From NCBI GenBank assembly GCA_030538335.1, contig JAUNUE010000025.1:8352-14723 (forward strand): 6,372 nucleotides of DNA. Reading direction: 5' to 3'. Positions 1-5,193 of this stretch are shown here, piece after piece. The notes beneath the pieces are model-generated. The model had not been told where the DNA came from, made no database searches, and saw nothing but the letters and a program-made list of their open reading frames with translations. A program made the position numbers and the translations under genes. Position 1 is the first letter of the stretch; every line of letters begins with the position of its first letter. Source of the DNA: Allobrachymonas sp. (GTDB taxonomy: Bacteria > Pseudomonadota > Gammaproteobacteria > Burkholderiales > Burkholderiaceae_C).

Positions 1-175
1 CGGTGCCGATGTCCATGCCGCGGTAGACCAGGGCCGAATCGACGCTGATGATTTCCATCTGCAGCCCCCACTGCGCCTTGGCGTGGGCAGCAAGGTGCAA
101 AGCGGCAGACGACTTGCCGCTGGCAGTGGGGCCAGCCAGGGCGATGTAAAAAGTGTTTGCGTCAGGGGCGGTCAT
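1..175 (-). CDS. miaA: tRNA dimethylallyltransferase MiaA, N-terminal part (runs off the window start)
   Basis: MiaA transfers a dimethylallyl group from DMAPP to N6 of A37 in tRNAs that read codons starting with U, which steadies codon-anticodon pairing. Read from an ATG at 175-173, 58 complete codons are visible. They contain the nucleotide-binding P-loop GPTASGKS (residues 15-22) and, after a short spacer, the family signature SVDSALVYRGMDIGT (residues 44-58), whose Asp46 matches the conserved active-site Asp. Both motifs sit at the expected distance from the N-terminus, so this start is credible, although no clear Shine-Dalgarno precedes it. The gene is divergent from rng and does not share its transcript. 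The remainder, roughly 250 residues in typical family members, lies outside the window. Confidence 0.96.
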   Translation of the reverse strand, partial: MTAPDANTFYIALAGPTASGKSSAALHLAAHAKAQWGLQMEIISVDSALVYRGMDIGT

Positions 176-198
176 GGCGGGGTGACGGGTTTCGGCTG

Positions 199-204
199 AT
201 TATC
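199..204 (-). promoter_or_regulatory. candidate -10 element for miaA
   Basis: Read on the minus strand, 204-199 is GATAAT, matching five of six bases of the sigma70 -10 consensus. It would place transcription start near 192, giving a leader of about 17 nt before the miaA ATG. No convincing -35 lies at the right distance, so the call rests on the -10 match and position only. Confidence 0.3.
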
Positions 205-247
205 AGTCTCCTGGGCGTGCGGGGCAGTAGAAATACCCGGATCATGG

Positions 248-266
248 GGCGCTGGCTGTCAGCGCC
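248..266. repeat. perfect 7-bp inverted repeat in the miaA-rng divergent region
   Basis: GGCGCTG (248-254) and CAGCGCC (260-266) are exact reverse complements separated by GCTGT. G-T wobbles could lengthen the stem if it is transcribed. No T-run follows on either strand, so it does not look like an intrinsic terminator. It sits just upstream of the candidate rng -10 element, where a dimeric regulator could bind. If rng is transcribed from farther upstream, it would be a hairpin ending 19 nt before the start codon. Confidence 0.6.
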
Positions 267-272
267 TTGCAG

Positions 273-278
273 CACAAT
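273..278 (+). promoter_or_regulatory. candidate -10 element for rng (near-leaderless mRNA)
   Basis: CACAAT at 273-278 resembles a -10 element; the same hexamer with the same following AG occurs upstream of pilH at 2887-2892. Initiation 6-8 bases downstream would fall at 284-286, essentially on the rng ATG at 286. There is no Shine-Dalgarno in front of that ATG, which fits a leaderless transcript. No good -35 is present at 15-18 bp. Confidence 0.35.
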
Positions 279-285
279 AGTCGCC

Positions 286-1773
286 ATGCAACAGGAAATC
301 CTCATCAACTGGGCGCCGCACGAAACCCGCGTGGCGGTGATTGAACACGGCGTGGCGCAGGAGGTGCATATCGAGCGGCCCGCGCAGCGTGGCATCGTGG
401 GCAATGTGTATTTGGGCAAGGTCATGCGTGTGCTGCCGGGCATGCAGTCGGCTTTTGTCGATATCGGGCTGGAGCGATCGGCCTTCCTGCATGTGGGCGA
501 TATGCCGCAGCCTGCGGCAGCGCCTGCAGAAAATGGATCGCTGCCCGCGCCCCGCCCGATCGAGCAACTGCTGTTCGAGGGACAGAGTGTGGTGGTGCAG
601 GTGCTCAAAGACCCCCTGGGCAGCAAGGGCGCACGGCTGTCGGCCCATATCAGCCTGGCCGGGCGCCTGATGGTGCTGTTGCCGCATTCCGACGGCGTAG
701 GGGTATCGCAAAAAATTGCTTCACCCCAGCGCGAAGATTTGCGCGAGCGCGTAACGGCGCTGCTGCCCGCACTGCAGGACAAGGGGCAGACATTGGAATG
801 TGGCTTGATCGTGCGCACCAATGCCGAAGATGCGACCGATGCCGAGCTGCTGCAAGACATGCAATACCTGCACAAGGTGTGGCTGGCCATCCGCCAGGCA
901 AGCCAGCAGCAGCCTGCGCCCAGCTTGTTGCACCAGGACGTGAACCTGATGCAGCGCGTGCTGCGTGACATGGTGTGCGAGACCACGCAGGTCATCCGCA
1001 TCGATTCACGCGAACAGCACGGCCATCTGCTCGAATTTGCGCACACCTATATGCCCGATACGGTGGAAAAAATACAACACTACCGGGGCGAACGGCCGAT
1101 TTTTGATTTGTTCTCGGTCGATGAAGAAATCAACAAGGCCTTGGGTAGTCGCGTAGACCTCAAATCCGGGGGCTATCTCATCATCGACCAGACCGAAGCG
1201 CTGACCACGGTGGATGTCAACACAGGGGGGTTTGTTGGTGCACGCAATTTTGAAGAGACTATCTTCAAGACCAACCTCGAAGCCACCCACGCCATTGCGC
1301 GGCAATTGCGCCTGCGCAACTTGGGCGGCATCATCATTGTGGATTTCATCGACATGGTACAACCCGAGCACCAGCAGGCCGTGTTGACCGAGCTGCACAA
1401 GCAGTTGCAGCGCGACCGCATCAAGACCGCGATCGGGCAGTTTTCCCCTTTGGGACTGCTCGAAATGACACGCAAGCGCACGCGCGAATCGTTGGTGCGC
1501 ATGCTGTGCGAGCCGTGCCCCGCGTGCGAAGGCCGCGGTGTGGCCAAGACTGCGCGCAGCGTGGCCTACGACATCCTGCGCGAAATCCTGCGCGAAGCGC
1601 GCCAGTTCGATCCGAAAGAAATCCGCGTGGTGGCGGCGCAGCAAGTCATCGATTTGCTGCTGGATGAAGAAAGCCCGCATCTGGCGGGGCTGGAGGCATT
1701 CATTGGCAAGCCCGTGTCGTTGCGGGCCGACAGCGGGCTTGCGCAAGAGCACTACGACATCGTGTTGTTCTGA
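286..1773 (+). CDS. rng: Ribonuclease G
   Basis: RNase G is a single-strand endoribonuclease of the RNase E/G family. It matures the 5' end of 16S rRNA and turns over some mRNAs. The protein from the ATG at 286 is 495 residues, close to the 489 of E. coli RNase G, and begins MQQEILINWAPHETRVAV as the family does. An S1 RNA-binding domain follows (about residues 38-130, with a Pro/Ala-rich insertion near 85-100). The catalytic, Mg-binding aspartates are visible as D310 in TTVDVNTG and D353 in IIIVDFIDM; their 43-residue spacing equals that of D303/D346 in E. coli RNase E. The Zn-link cysteines are C411 and C414 (CPAC), after FSPLGLLEMTRKR. It lacks the long C-terminal degradosome scaffold of RNase E, which separates G from E. 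The frame is open upstream to 157, but that stretch overlaps miaA and lacks family similarity, so 286 is chosen. Confidence 0.97.
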   Translation: MQQEILINWAPHETRVAVIEHGVAQEVHIERPAQRGIVGNVYLGKVMRVLPGMQSAFVDIGLERSAFLHVGDMPQPAAAPAENGSLPAPRPIEQLLFEGQSVVVQVLKDPLGSKGARLSAHISLAGRLMVLLPHSDGVGVSQKIASPQREDLRERVTALLPALQDKGQTLECGLIVRTNAEDATDAELLQDMQYLHKVWLAIRQASQQQPAPSLLHQDVNLMQRVLRDMVCETTQVIRIDSREQHGHLLEFAHTYMPDTVEKIQHYRGERPIFDLFSVDEEINKALGSRVDLKSGGYLIIDQTEALTTVDVNTGGFVGARNFEETIFKTNLEATHAIARQLRLRNLGGIIIVDFIDMVQPEHQQAVLTELHKQLQRDRIKTAIGQFSPLGLLEMTRKRTRESLVRMLCEPCPACEGRGVAKTARSVAYDILREILREARQFDPKEIRVVAAQQVIDLLLDEESPHLAGLEAFIGKPVSLRADSGLAQEHYDIVLF

Positions 1774-1847
1774 TGCGGGGTGCGGACGGATTCAGGTCTC
1801 ACGCGGGAATAAGTCACACTTCAACTGCGAACATTCGGGTATTTGTA

Positions 1848-1876
1848 TTGCTAACGCGATGCTTACACAGTACACT
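1848..1876 (+). promoter_or_regulatory. sigma70-type promoter of the pil chemosensory cluster
   Basis: TTGCTA (1848-1853) and TACACT (1871-1876) each match four of six consensus bases and are spaced by exactly 17 bp. Initiation near 1883 gives a leader of about 49 nt before the pilG-like gene. A second overlapping option is CTTACA (1862-1867) with TATATT (1887-1892), but its 19-bp spacer is longer than ideal. The location, in the 158-bp gap after rng, suits the head of a new transcription unit. Confidence 0.5.
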
Positions 1877-1931
1877 AGAAGGAACGTATATTCAGACTTC
1901 TTTCAGAAAAAAACCTGCGGAGCAAGTGCAT

Positions 1932-2840
1932 ATGGCTACCTCCCCCGACCCCGGCGCAGAGCAACAGTCGCTGAAATTGCTGGTCAAAGGCTTTGCCGGA
2001 TTTGACATGCGCCTGCTCGACGGCGTGGTCAAGTTGTCCAAGCGTCGCAATCCATCGTTGGAGATGGTCAGCGATGCCGAGCAATCAGCGGTTGACGTCA
2101 TCATGGTCGATGGCAAAGACAGCGAGGCCATGACGTGGGCAGAACAGCAAAAAACCTGGCTGGCACGCCAGCCCGTGGTGTGGGTGGATGCCAAGCAGGC
2201 GGTGCCGCATGGTCATACATCCATCAACCGCCCGGTGCAGTGGACCAACCTGCCAGTGCTGTTGTCACGCGCCATGGACGATGCCTCGCACGACGAAGAG
2301 GGCGGCGACATCCATTACGATTTGCCTGCTGCGGCGCCGGGTGCTGCAGCCTCCCGAATGACAGCTCCGGCTCCCGTTCCGGCGACGCCTGCCGCCAGTG
2401 CGTCGCCGCCCAAGCCTGCGGATGAGTTGCTCAAATCCTTGTCTGATCGCCAGAAAGGCGTACCCATTCTGGTAGTGGATGACAGTGCTGCCGTGCGCGG
2501 CCACCTGATGAGTGTCTTGAAGACCTACGGCTACATCGTTACAGCGGTTGACAGTGGCGAAGCCGGTGTCATGGCTGCAGAAACAGGCAGTTATGCCTGC
2601 ATTTTGATGGACGTATTGATGCCCGGCATTGATGGCTACGACGCCTGCCGTCGCATCAAGTCCAGGGGTGCGAGCGCGCCGCCGGTGGTCATGCTCACCA
2701 GCAAGTCTTCGCCCTTTGACAAGATCCGCGGCAAGATGGCCGGATGTGATGCCTACCTGACCAAGCCCGTGACCAAGAGCCATCTGATGGAGGTATTGGC
2801 GCAACACGCGCATGCAAATCAGGCGCTGAGTGCGACATAA
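1932..2840 (+). CDS. pilG: PilG-like twitching-motility response regulator with N-terminal pseudo-receiver
   Basis: This is a 302-residue response regulator at the head of the pil chemosensory genes. The C-terminal receiver (about 176-292) is complete: acidic pair D183/D184 in ILVVDDS, phospho-acceptor D227 in ILMDVLMPG, switch T256 in VVMLTSK, and K278 in YLTKPV. No DNA-binding or enzymatic output domain follows, as in PilG/CheY proteins, which in Pseudomonas act on pilus extension through the Chp kinase. Residues 14-116 look like a degenerate receiver: strand-like LKLLVKG, VIMVDG (D60), PVVWVDA, then NRPV where TKPV would be, and a closing helix. An Ala/Pro/Ser linker (about 131-163) joins the two. 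The start at 1932 has GGAG at 1919-1922, nine bases upstream; an in-frame ATG at 1773 overlapping the rng stop would add 53 unconvincing residues. The pilG name rests on domain type and gene order; P. aeruginosa PilG is much shorter, a single receiver. Confidence 0.8.
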   Translation: MATSPDPGAEQQSLKLLVKGFAGFDMRLLDGVVKLSKRRNPSLEMVSDAEQSAVDVIMVDGKDSEAMTWAEQQKTWLARQPVVWVDAKQAVPHGHTSINRPVQWTNLPVLLSRAMDDASHDEEGGDIHYDLPAAAPGAAASRMTAPAPVPATPAASASPPKPADELLKSLSDRQKGVPILVVDDSAAVRGHLMSVLKTYGYIVTAVDSGEAGVMAAETGSYACILMDVLMPGIDGYDACRRIKSRGASAPPVVMLTSKSSPFDKIRGKMAGCDAYLTKPVTKSHLMEVLAQHAHANQALSAT

Positions 2841-2886
2841 TTCACGGTGGCAATTTGTAAACAAGGGCAATCCTGTCCAGGTTCGT

Positions 2887-2892
2887 CACAAT
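2887..2892 (+). promoter_or_regulatory. candidate -10 element upstream of pilH
   Basis: CACAAT at 2887-2892 repeats the hexamer seen before rng. Initiation near 2899 would give a 66-nt pilH leader containing the terminator-like hairpin at 2905-2950. No clear -35 is visible at 17 bp, so this is tentative. Confidence 0.25.
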
Positions 2893-2904
2893 AGAAGCCG
2901 GAGC

Positions 2905-2950
2905 TCAACCCTTCCGGCATTGTGAGTGTGGTGAGAAGGGGTTGATTTTT
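2905..2950 (+). terminator. intrinsic terminator or attenuator hairpin between pilG and pilH
   Basis: TCAACCCTTC (2905-2914) pairs with GAAGGGGTTGA (2935-2945) leaving one bulged G, and five T residues (2946-2950) follow at once. The 20-nt loop is long for a terminator. It ends one base before the AGGAGA ribosome-binding site of pilH, so it sits in the leader rather than at an operon end. A competing stem GCCGGA (2897-2902) with TCCGGC (2913-2918) would use up the 5' arm, the layout expected of an attenuator. Confidence 0.5.
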
Positions 2951-2964
2951 CAGGAGAAACGCAA

Positions 2965-3324
2965 ATGGTACGCAATATCCTCGTAGTAGATGACAGCCAG
3001 GTTGACCGCAGCCGTCTGGAGAAACTCATGGCCGACGCTGGCTACCAGGTCAGCAGTGCCAGCAATGGCGCGCAGGCGCTGGAGGCCGTCAAACGCTCCA
3101 AGCCCGACCTGATCCTCATGGACGTCAACATGCCCGAGATGGACGGCTTTGCCGCCACCCGTGGCTTGCGTGGCGACCCTGCCACCAAAGACATCCCGGT
3201 GGTGCTGGTCACCGCCAAAGACCAGAAGGCTGACAAGGCTTGGGGTCAGATGCTGGGCGCCAAAGGCTATATCACCAAGCCCTATACCGACGACCAGGTG
3301 CTGTCGGTCGTGCGTGGTTTGTAA
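2965..3324 (+). CDS. pilH: Twitching motility response regulator PilH
   Basis: This is a stand-alone 119-residue CheY-type receiver with no output domain. All phosphorylation residues are present: D9/D10 in ILVVDDS, acceptor D53 in LILMDVNMPEMDG, T83 in VVLVTAK, and K105 in GYITKPY. Its length and sequence fit PilH, the second response regulator of the Pil-Chp system, which in Pseudomonas acts against PilG, on retraction or as a phosphate sink. The start has AGGAGA at 2952-2957, seven bases upstream. It lies 124 bp after the pilG-like gene, across a terminator-like leader, and only 27 bp before pilI, so pilH and pilI are surely co-transcribed. Other CheY-like roles cannot be excluded from sequence alone, but the context favours PilH. 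Confidence 0.92.
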   Translation: MVRNILVVDDSQVDRSRLEKLMADAGYQVSSASNGAQALEAVKRSKPDLILMDVNMPEMDGFAATRGLRGDPATKDIPVVLVTAKDQKADKAWGQMLGAKGYITKPYTDDQVLSVVRGL

Positions 3325-3351
3325 AACACGGGTTTCACGAGCAGCAAGGTC

Positions 3352-4143
3352 ATGGATTCATTTGTGCGCACAACATCGGCAGCCTCGGCAGGCTTTGGGT
3401 CTGCTGCCAGTTCGCTGTTGATGCCGGTGGAAGCGCTCACACGTGGATTCGACCTTGCGCCTGATATGGCGTCGGTGGCTTCCGCCGACAGCGCCGTATT
3501 GGCGCAACTGCAAAGCCTGCAACTCCAGCAGATGCAGGCTTTGTCGGCGGCCGCTGCTCCTGTTGGAGGCGTGTCTTCTGCGCTCACGCCTGTCCCGTCG
3601 CCTGCTCCCGTGCCCGGTGGTGTGGCTGCGACAGGCGACGCAGGTATCGCCAACCTGTTCACAGAGACTATCGGCGAGCAGCGCCAGGGCTTTGTGGTAG
3701 GCGGTGTCGGTTTGATGATTGGTTATGAAGAGGGCAGCGAGCTTACCGAACTGCCCTCGCTGTATTACTTGCCCAATGCGCCCGCATGGTGCATGGGGCT
3801 GGCCAACCTGCACGGCAATATGGTGCCCGTGTTTGATCTGGCTGCGTATTTGGGGTTGGGAGACTTGCTCCCGGCTGATGATGCGGGGGCAAGTTCCCGC
3901 AATATGACTGCAAGGCGCATGCTGCTGGTATTGGCGCATGGCCCTGATGCTGCGGGCGTGGTCATTGATGGCTTGCCCGAGCGTTTGTATGTTTCGGGTC
4001 AACAACAAATGCAGCCGGATGTGGCTCCGGATTTGTTGTTGCCGCACGTGCGATCTGCCGTGCTGATAGATGGGCGGTTGTGGTTCGATTTGCACACCGC
4101 AAGTCTGCTGGATGCGCTGGAATACGGAATGCAATCCAGTTGA
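3352..4143 (+). CDS. pilI: PilI, CheW-type coupling protein of the type IV pilus chemosensory system
   Basis: CheW-like adaptors link chemoreceptors to the histidine kinase (PilL/ChpA) in the cytoplasm. The CheW domain is visible from about residue 108 to 255: GFVVGGVGLMIGYE, then ELPSLYYLPNAPAWCMGLAN, LHGNMVPVFDLAAYLG, and LLLPHVRSAVLIDGRLWFDL near the end. The PNAPxW(x)xGLxNLxGNxVPVFDL pattern is typical of PilI. At 263 residues it is longer than the roughly 180 of P. aeruginosa PilI, because of a 105-residue N-terminal stretch rich in Ala, Ser, Pro and Gln with no recognisable domain. The ATG at 3352 has only a weak upstream site (AAGG, too close), and an in-frame ATG at 3421 is no better, so the exact start is uncertain. 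H154 takes the place of the arginine common in the NLRG motif of CheW proteins. Confidence 0.88.
   Translation: MDSFVRTTSAASAGFGSAASSLLMPVEALTRGFDLAPDMASVASADSAVLAQLQSLQLQQMQALSAAAAPVGGVSSALTPVPSPAPVPGGVAATGDAGIANLFTETIGEQRQGFVVGGVGLMIGYEEGSELTELPSLYYLPNAPAWCMGLANLHGNMVPVFDLAAYLGLGDLLPADDAGASSRNMTARRMLLVLAHGPDAAGVVIDGLPERLYVSGQQQMQPDVAPDLLLPHVRSAVLIDGRLWFDLHTASLLDALEYGMQSS
4000..4041 (+). repeat. 11-bp perfect inverted repeat inside pilI
   Basis: CAACAACAAAT (4000-4010) is the exact reverse complement of ATTTGTTGTTG (4031-4041). Inside it CCGG (4015-4018) can pair with CCGG (4027-4030), stacking on the outer stem with only a four-base bulge on the 5' side and an 8-nt loop. The mRNA could thus form about 15 base pairs roughly 100 nt before the pilI stop. 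Three CAA (Gln) codons pair with three TTG (Leu) codons in frame. There is no T-run, so it is not a standard terminator. Confidence 0.6.
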
Positions 4144-4159
4144 AACTGAATATCGATTT

Positions 4160-4165
4160 TATAGT
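4160..4165 (+). promoter_or_regulatory. candidate -10 element for the solute-binding protein gene
   Basis: TATAGT at 4160-4165 matches five of six -10 consensus bases. TTGAAA (4140-4145) is a good -35 match but only 14 bp upstream, which is too short for a normal promoter. If used, transcription would begin about 17 nt before the start codon. Read-through from pilI, whose stop is 45 bp upstream of the start codon, is equally possible. Confidence 0.3.
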
Positions 4166-4188
4166 AAAAAATTTCTTTGGAGGTAAAT

Positions 4189-5040
4189 ATGAATAGACGC
4201 ATATTCAACGCCTTGTCTGTGGCGTCAATAGTCGCTGTGGCGGGTGTGCTTTTTGGCTGTAGTGGTCAAGGGTCCCCTGCGCAAAAAGCGGGGGCTTCAG
4301 CAGCAGGGTCTGCAGATGCTCCTAAAGTTGCCGGGGTTTCCAGAGAAGGCGGGCGTATTGTTGTCGGGCTGGAAGATAACTTTGCTCCAATGGAGTTCAG
4401 GGATAAAAACGGGGCGTTGGTTGGATACGACATTGATTTGGCCAATGAGGTTTTCAAACGCGCAAATTTACCCTTTGAGCACAAATCGATCAACTGGGAC
4501 AAGAAAGAGGACTTTTTGCTGAAAGATAAATCCATTGATATTATTTGGTCTGCCATGACGGTTACGGAAGAGCGAAAAAGAATTTTTGGATTATCCACGC
4601 CTTATTTCAAAAGTAGACAGGTTATTATTGTGCCTATCAACTCTTCTATCAATGAAAAAAATGACCTTGGCGGAAAAACCGTAATCATACAATCGGGTGG
4701 TTTTGTTCAGGAAGCGTTGAAAAATTTTTCAGGAACAAATGGTGCTATTGCTAAATTGGTAGAGGCTCCGGAATTGACAGTAGCATTGACCAACCTTCTG
4801 GAAAACAAAGGAGATGCTGTTATTGGCGAAGAAATGGTTGTGAACTATTACATCAGTCGCTCTCCTGGGAAGTTTCGAATTTTGAAAGAAGACTTCGGAG
4901 AAAATGATATAGCCATAGGCTTTCGCCCTGGTGATACAGAGCTGATCAGTAAAATCAACCAGGCTCTGGATTCAGTGAGGAAAGATGGAACCGAGCAGGT
5001 TATCTACAAAAAATGGTTTGGTGATGCGGTCGCCCAATAG
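4189..5040 (+). CDS. Amino-acid-type extracellular solute-binding lipoprotein (SBP_bac_3 family)
   Basis: This 283-residue lipoprotein belongs to the family of periplasmic receptors of polar amino acid ABC transporters. The signal peptide has basic N-terminal residues, a hydrophobic stretch and lipobox LFGC, with C24 as the lipidated residue and Ser at +2, which by the E. coli Lol rule predicts release to the outer membrane. A flexible Ala/Gly/Ser linker runs to about residue 52. The binding fold follows: RIVVGLEDNFAPMEF, GYDIDLANEVFKRA, INWDKKEDFL, then SAMTVTEERKR, in which R129 matches the arginine that grips the ligand alpha-carboxylate. In GDAVIGEEMVVNYYI the residue expected to hold the amino group is E214 rather than the usual Asp. 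The start is fixed by GGAGG at 4179-4183, five bases upstream. No permease or ATPase gene is adjacent; the neighbours are pilI and a chemoreceptor, so a sensory role is possible. The ligand cannot be named. Base composition is much lower in GC than the flanks. Confidence 0.9.
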   Translation: MNRRIFNALSVASIVAVAGVLFGCSGQGSPAQKAGASAAGSADAPKVAGVSREGGRIVVGLEDNFAPMEFRDKNGALVGYDIDLANEVFKRANLPFEHKSINWDKKEDFLLKDKSIDIIWSAMTVTEERKRIFGLSTPYFKSRQVIIVPINSSINEKNDLGGKTVIIQSGGFVQEALKNFSGTNGAIAKLVEAPELTVALTNLLENKGDAVIGEEMVVNYYISRSPGKFRILKEDFGENDIAIGFRPGDTELISKINQALDSVRKDGTEQVIYKKWFGDAVAQ

Positions 5041-5193
5041 TTGCAGATTTGTTTCAGAAATTATTTCGAAATAGATATAGTTATTGCTGTTGGTTTGATT
5101 GGGCTAAGCTATGAAAGTTATTTTTTTGAAATTGGGTGCTGGCGCTGTACAGATGGCGGGTTGGGGTGAAAAGGAAATCCTTAAGGAGTTAAC
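5041..5193 (+). other. intergenic region between the binding protein and the chemoreceptor
   Basis: These 153 bases are AT-rich at the left and become mixed at the right. There is a 10-bp palindrome ATTTCGAAAT at 5063-5072 and a strong ribosome-binding site AAGGAG at 5183-5188, five bases before the receptor ATG. AAGG (5171-5174) and CCTT (5179-5182) could pair locally beside that site. No terminator with a clear GC stem follows the binding protein, so co-transcription is not ruled out. TTGCTG (5084-5089) could serve as a -35, but no well-spaced -10 is present. Confidence 0.5.

Larger units (their letters stand above)
4144..5170. other. AT-rich segment interrupting the GC-rich pil cluster
   Basis: Hand counts of 60-base blocks give 21 G+C at 4501-4560, 21 at 4621-4680 and 16 at 5041-5100, against 40 at 3121-3180 (pilH) and 35 at 6181-6240 (receptor). 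The change begins at the pilI stop and fades just before the receptor start. The right edge is approximate. No insertion sequence, integrase, tRNA or clear flanking direct repeat is visible. Transfer from a lower-GC donor is the simplest reading. Confidence 0.65.

Noticed and set aside
157..285. In-frame upstream extension of rng to a start at 157
   Set aside because: It would overlap the miaA start on the other strand, adds 43 residues unlike any RNase G N-terminus, and the ATG at 286 begins exactly where family members begin.
1572..1595. 12-bp tandem repeat ATCCTGCGCGAA in rng
   Set aside because: It encodes the helix ILREILRE, a normal feature of the RNase E/G family region, with no sign of repeat expansion.
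1006..1752. 248-codon open frame on the minus strand opposite rng, and similar long antisense frames opposite pilG, pilI and the receptor
   Set aside because: Their translations are rich in Arg, His, Gln and Cys with no recognisable motif, and they mirror strongly coding genes on the plus strand. They are by-products of GC-rich codon use.
1774..1847. Possible rng terminator
   Set aside because: No stem with a following T-run could be found after the rng stop.
1773..1931. ATG at 1773 overlapping the rng stop as the start of the pilG-like gene
   Set aside because: The extra 53 residues do not look like a folded domain, the region contains a promoter candidate, and the ATG at 1932 has a well-placed GGAG.
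2848..2863. Sigma54-like TGGCA element before pilH
   Set aside because: The -12 half (TTGC at the right spacing) is missing.
3596..3640. 9-bp inverted repeat CGTCGCCTG / CAGGCGACG in the pilI linker
   Set aside because: The 27-nt loop and GC-rich, low-complexity Ala/Pro coding context make a chance match likely.
4177..4188. TTG at 4177 as start of the binding protein
   Set aside because: This codon runs into the GGAGG ribosome-binding site that serves the ATG at 4189, and the signal peptide begins normally at 4189.
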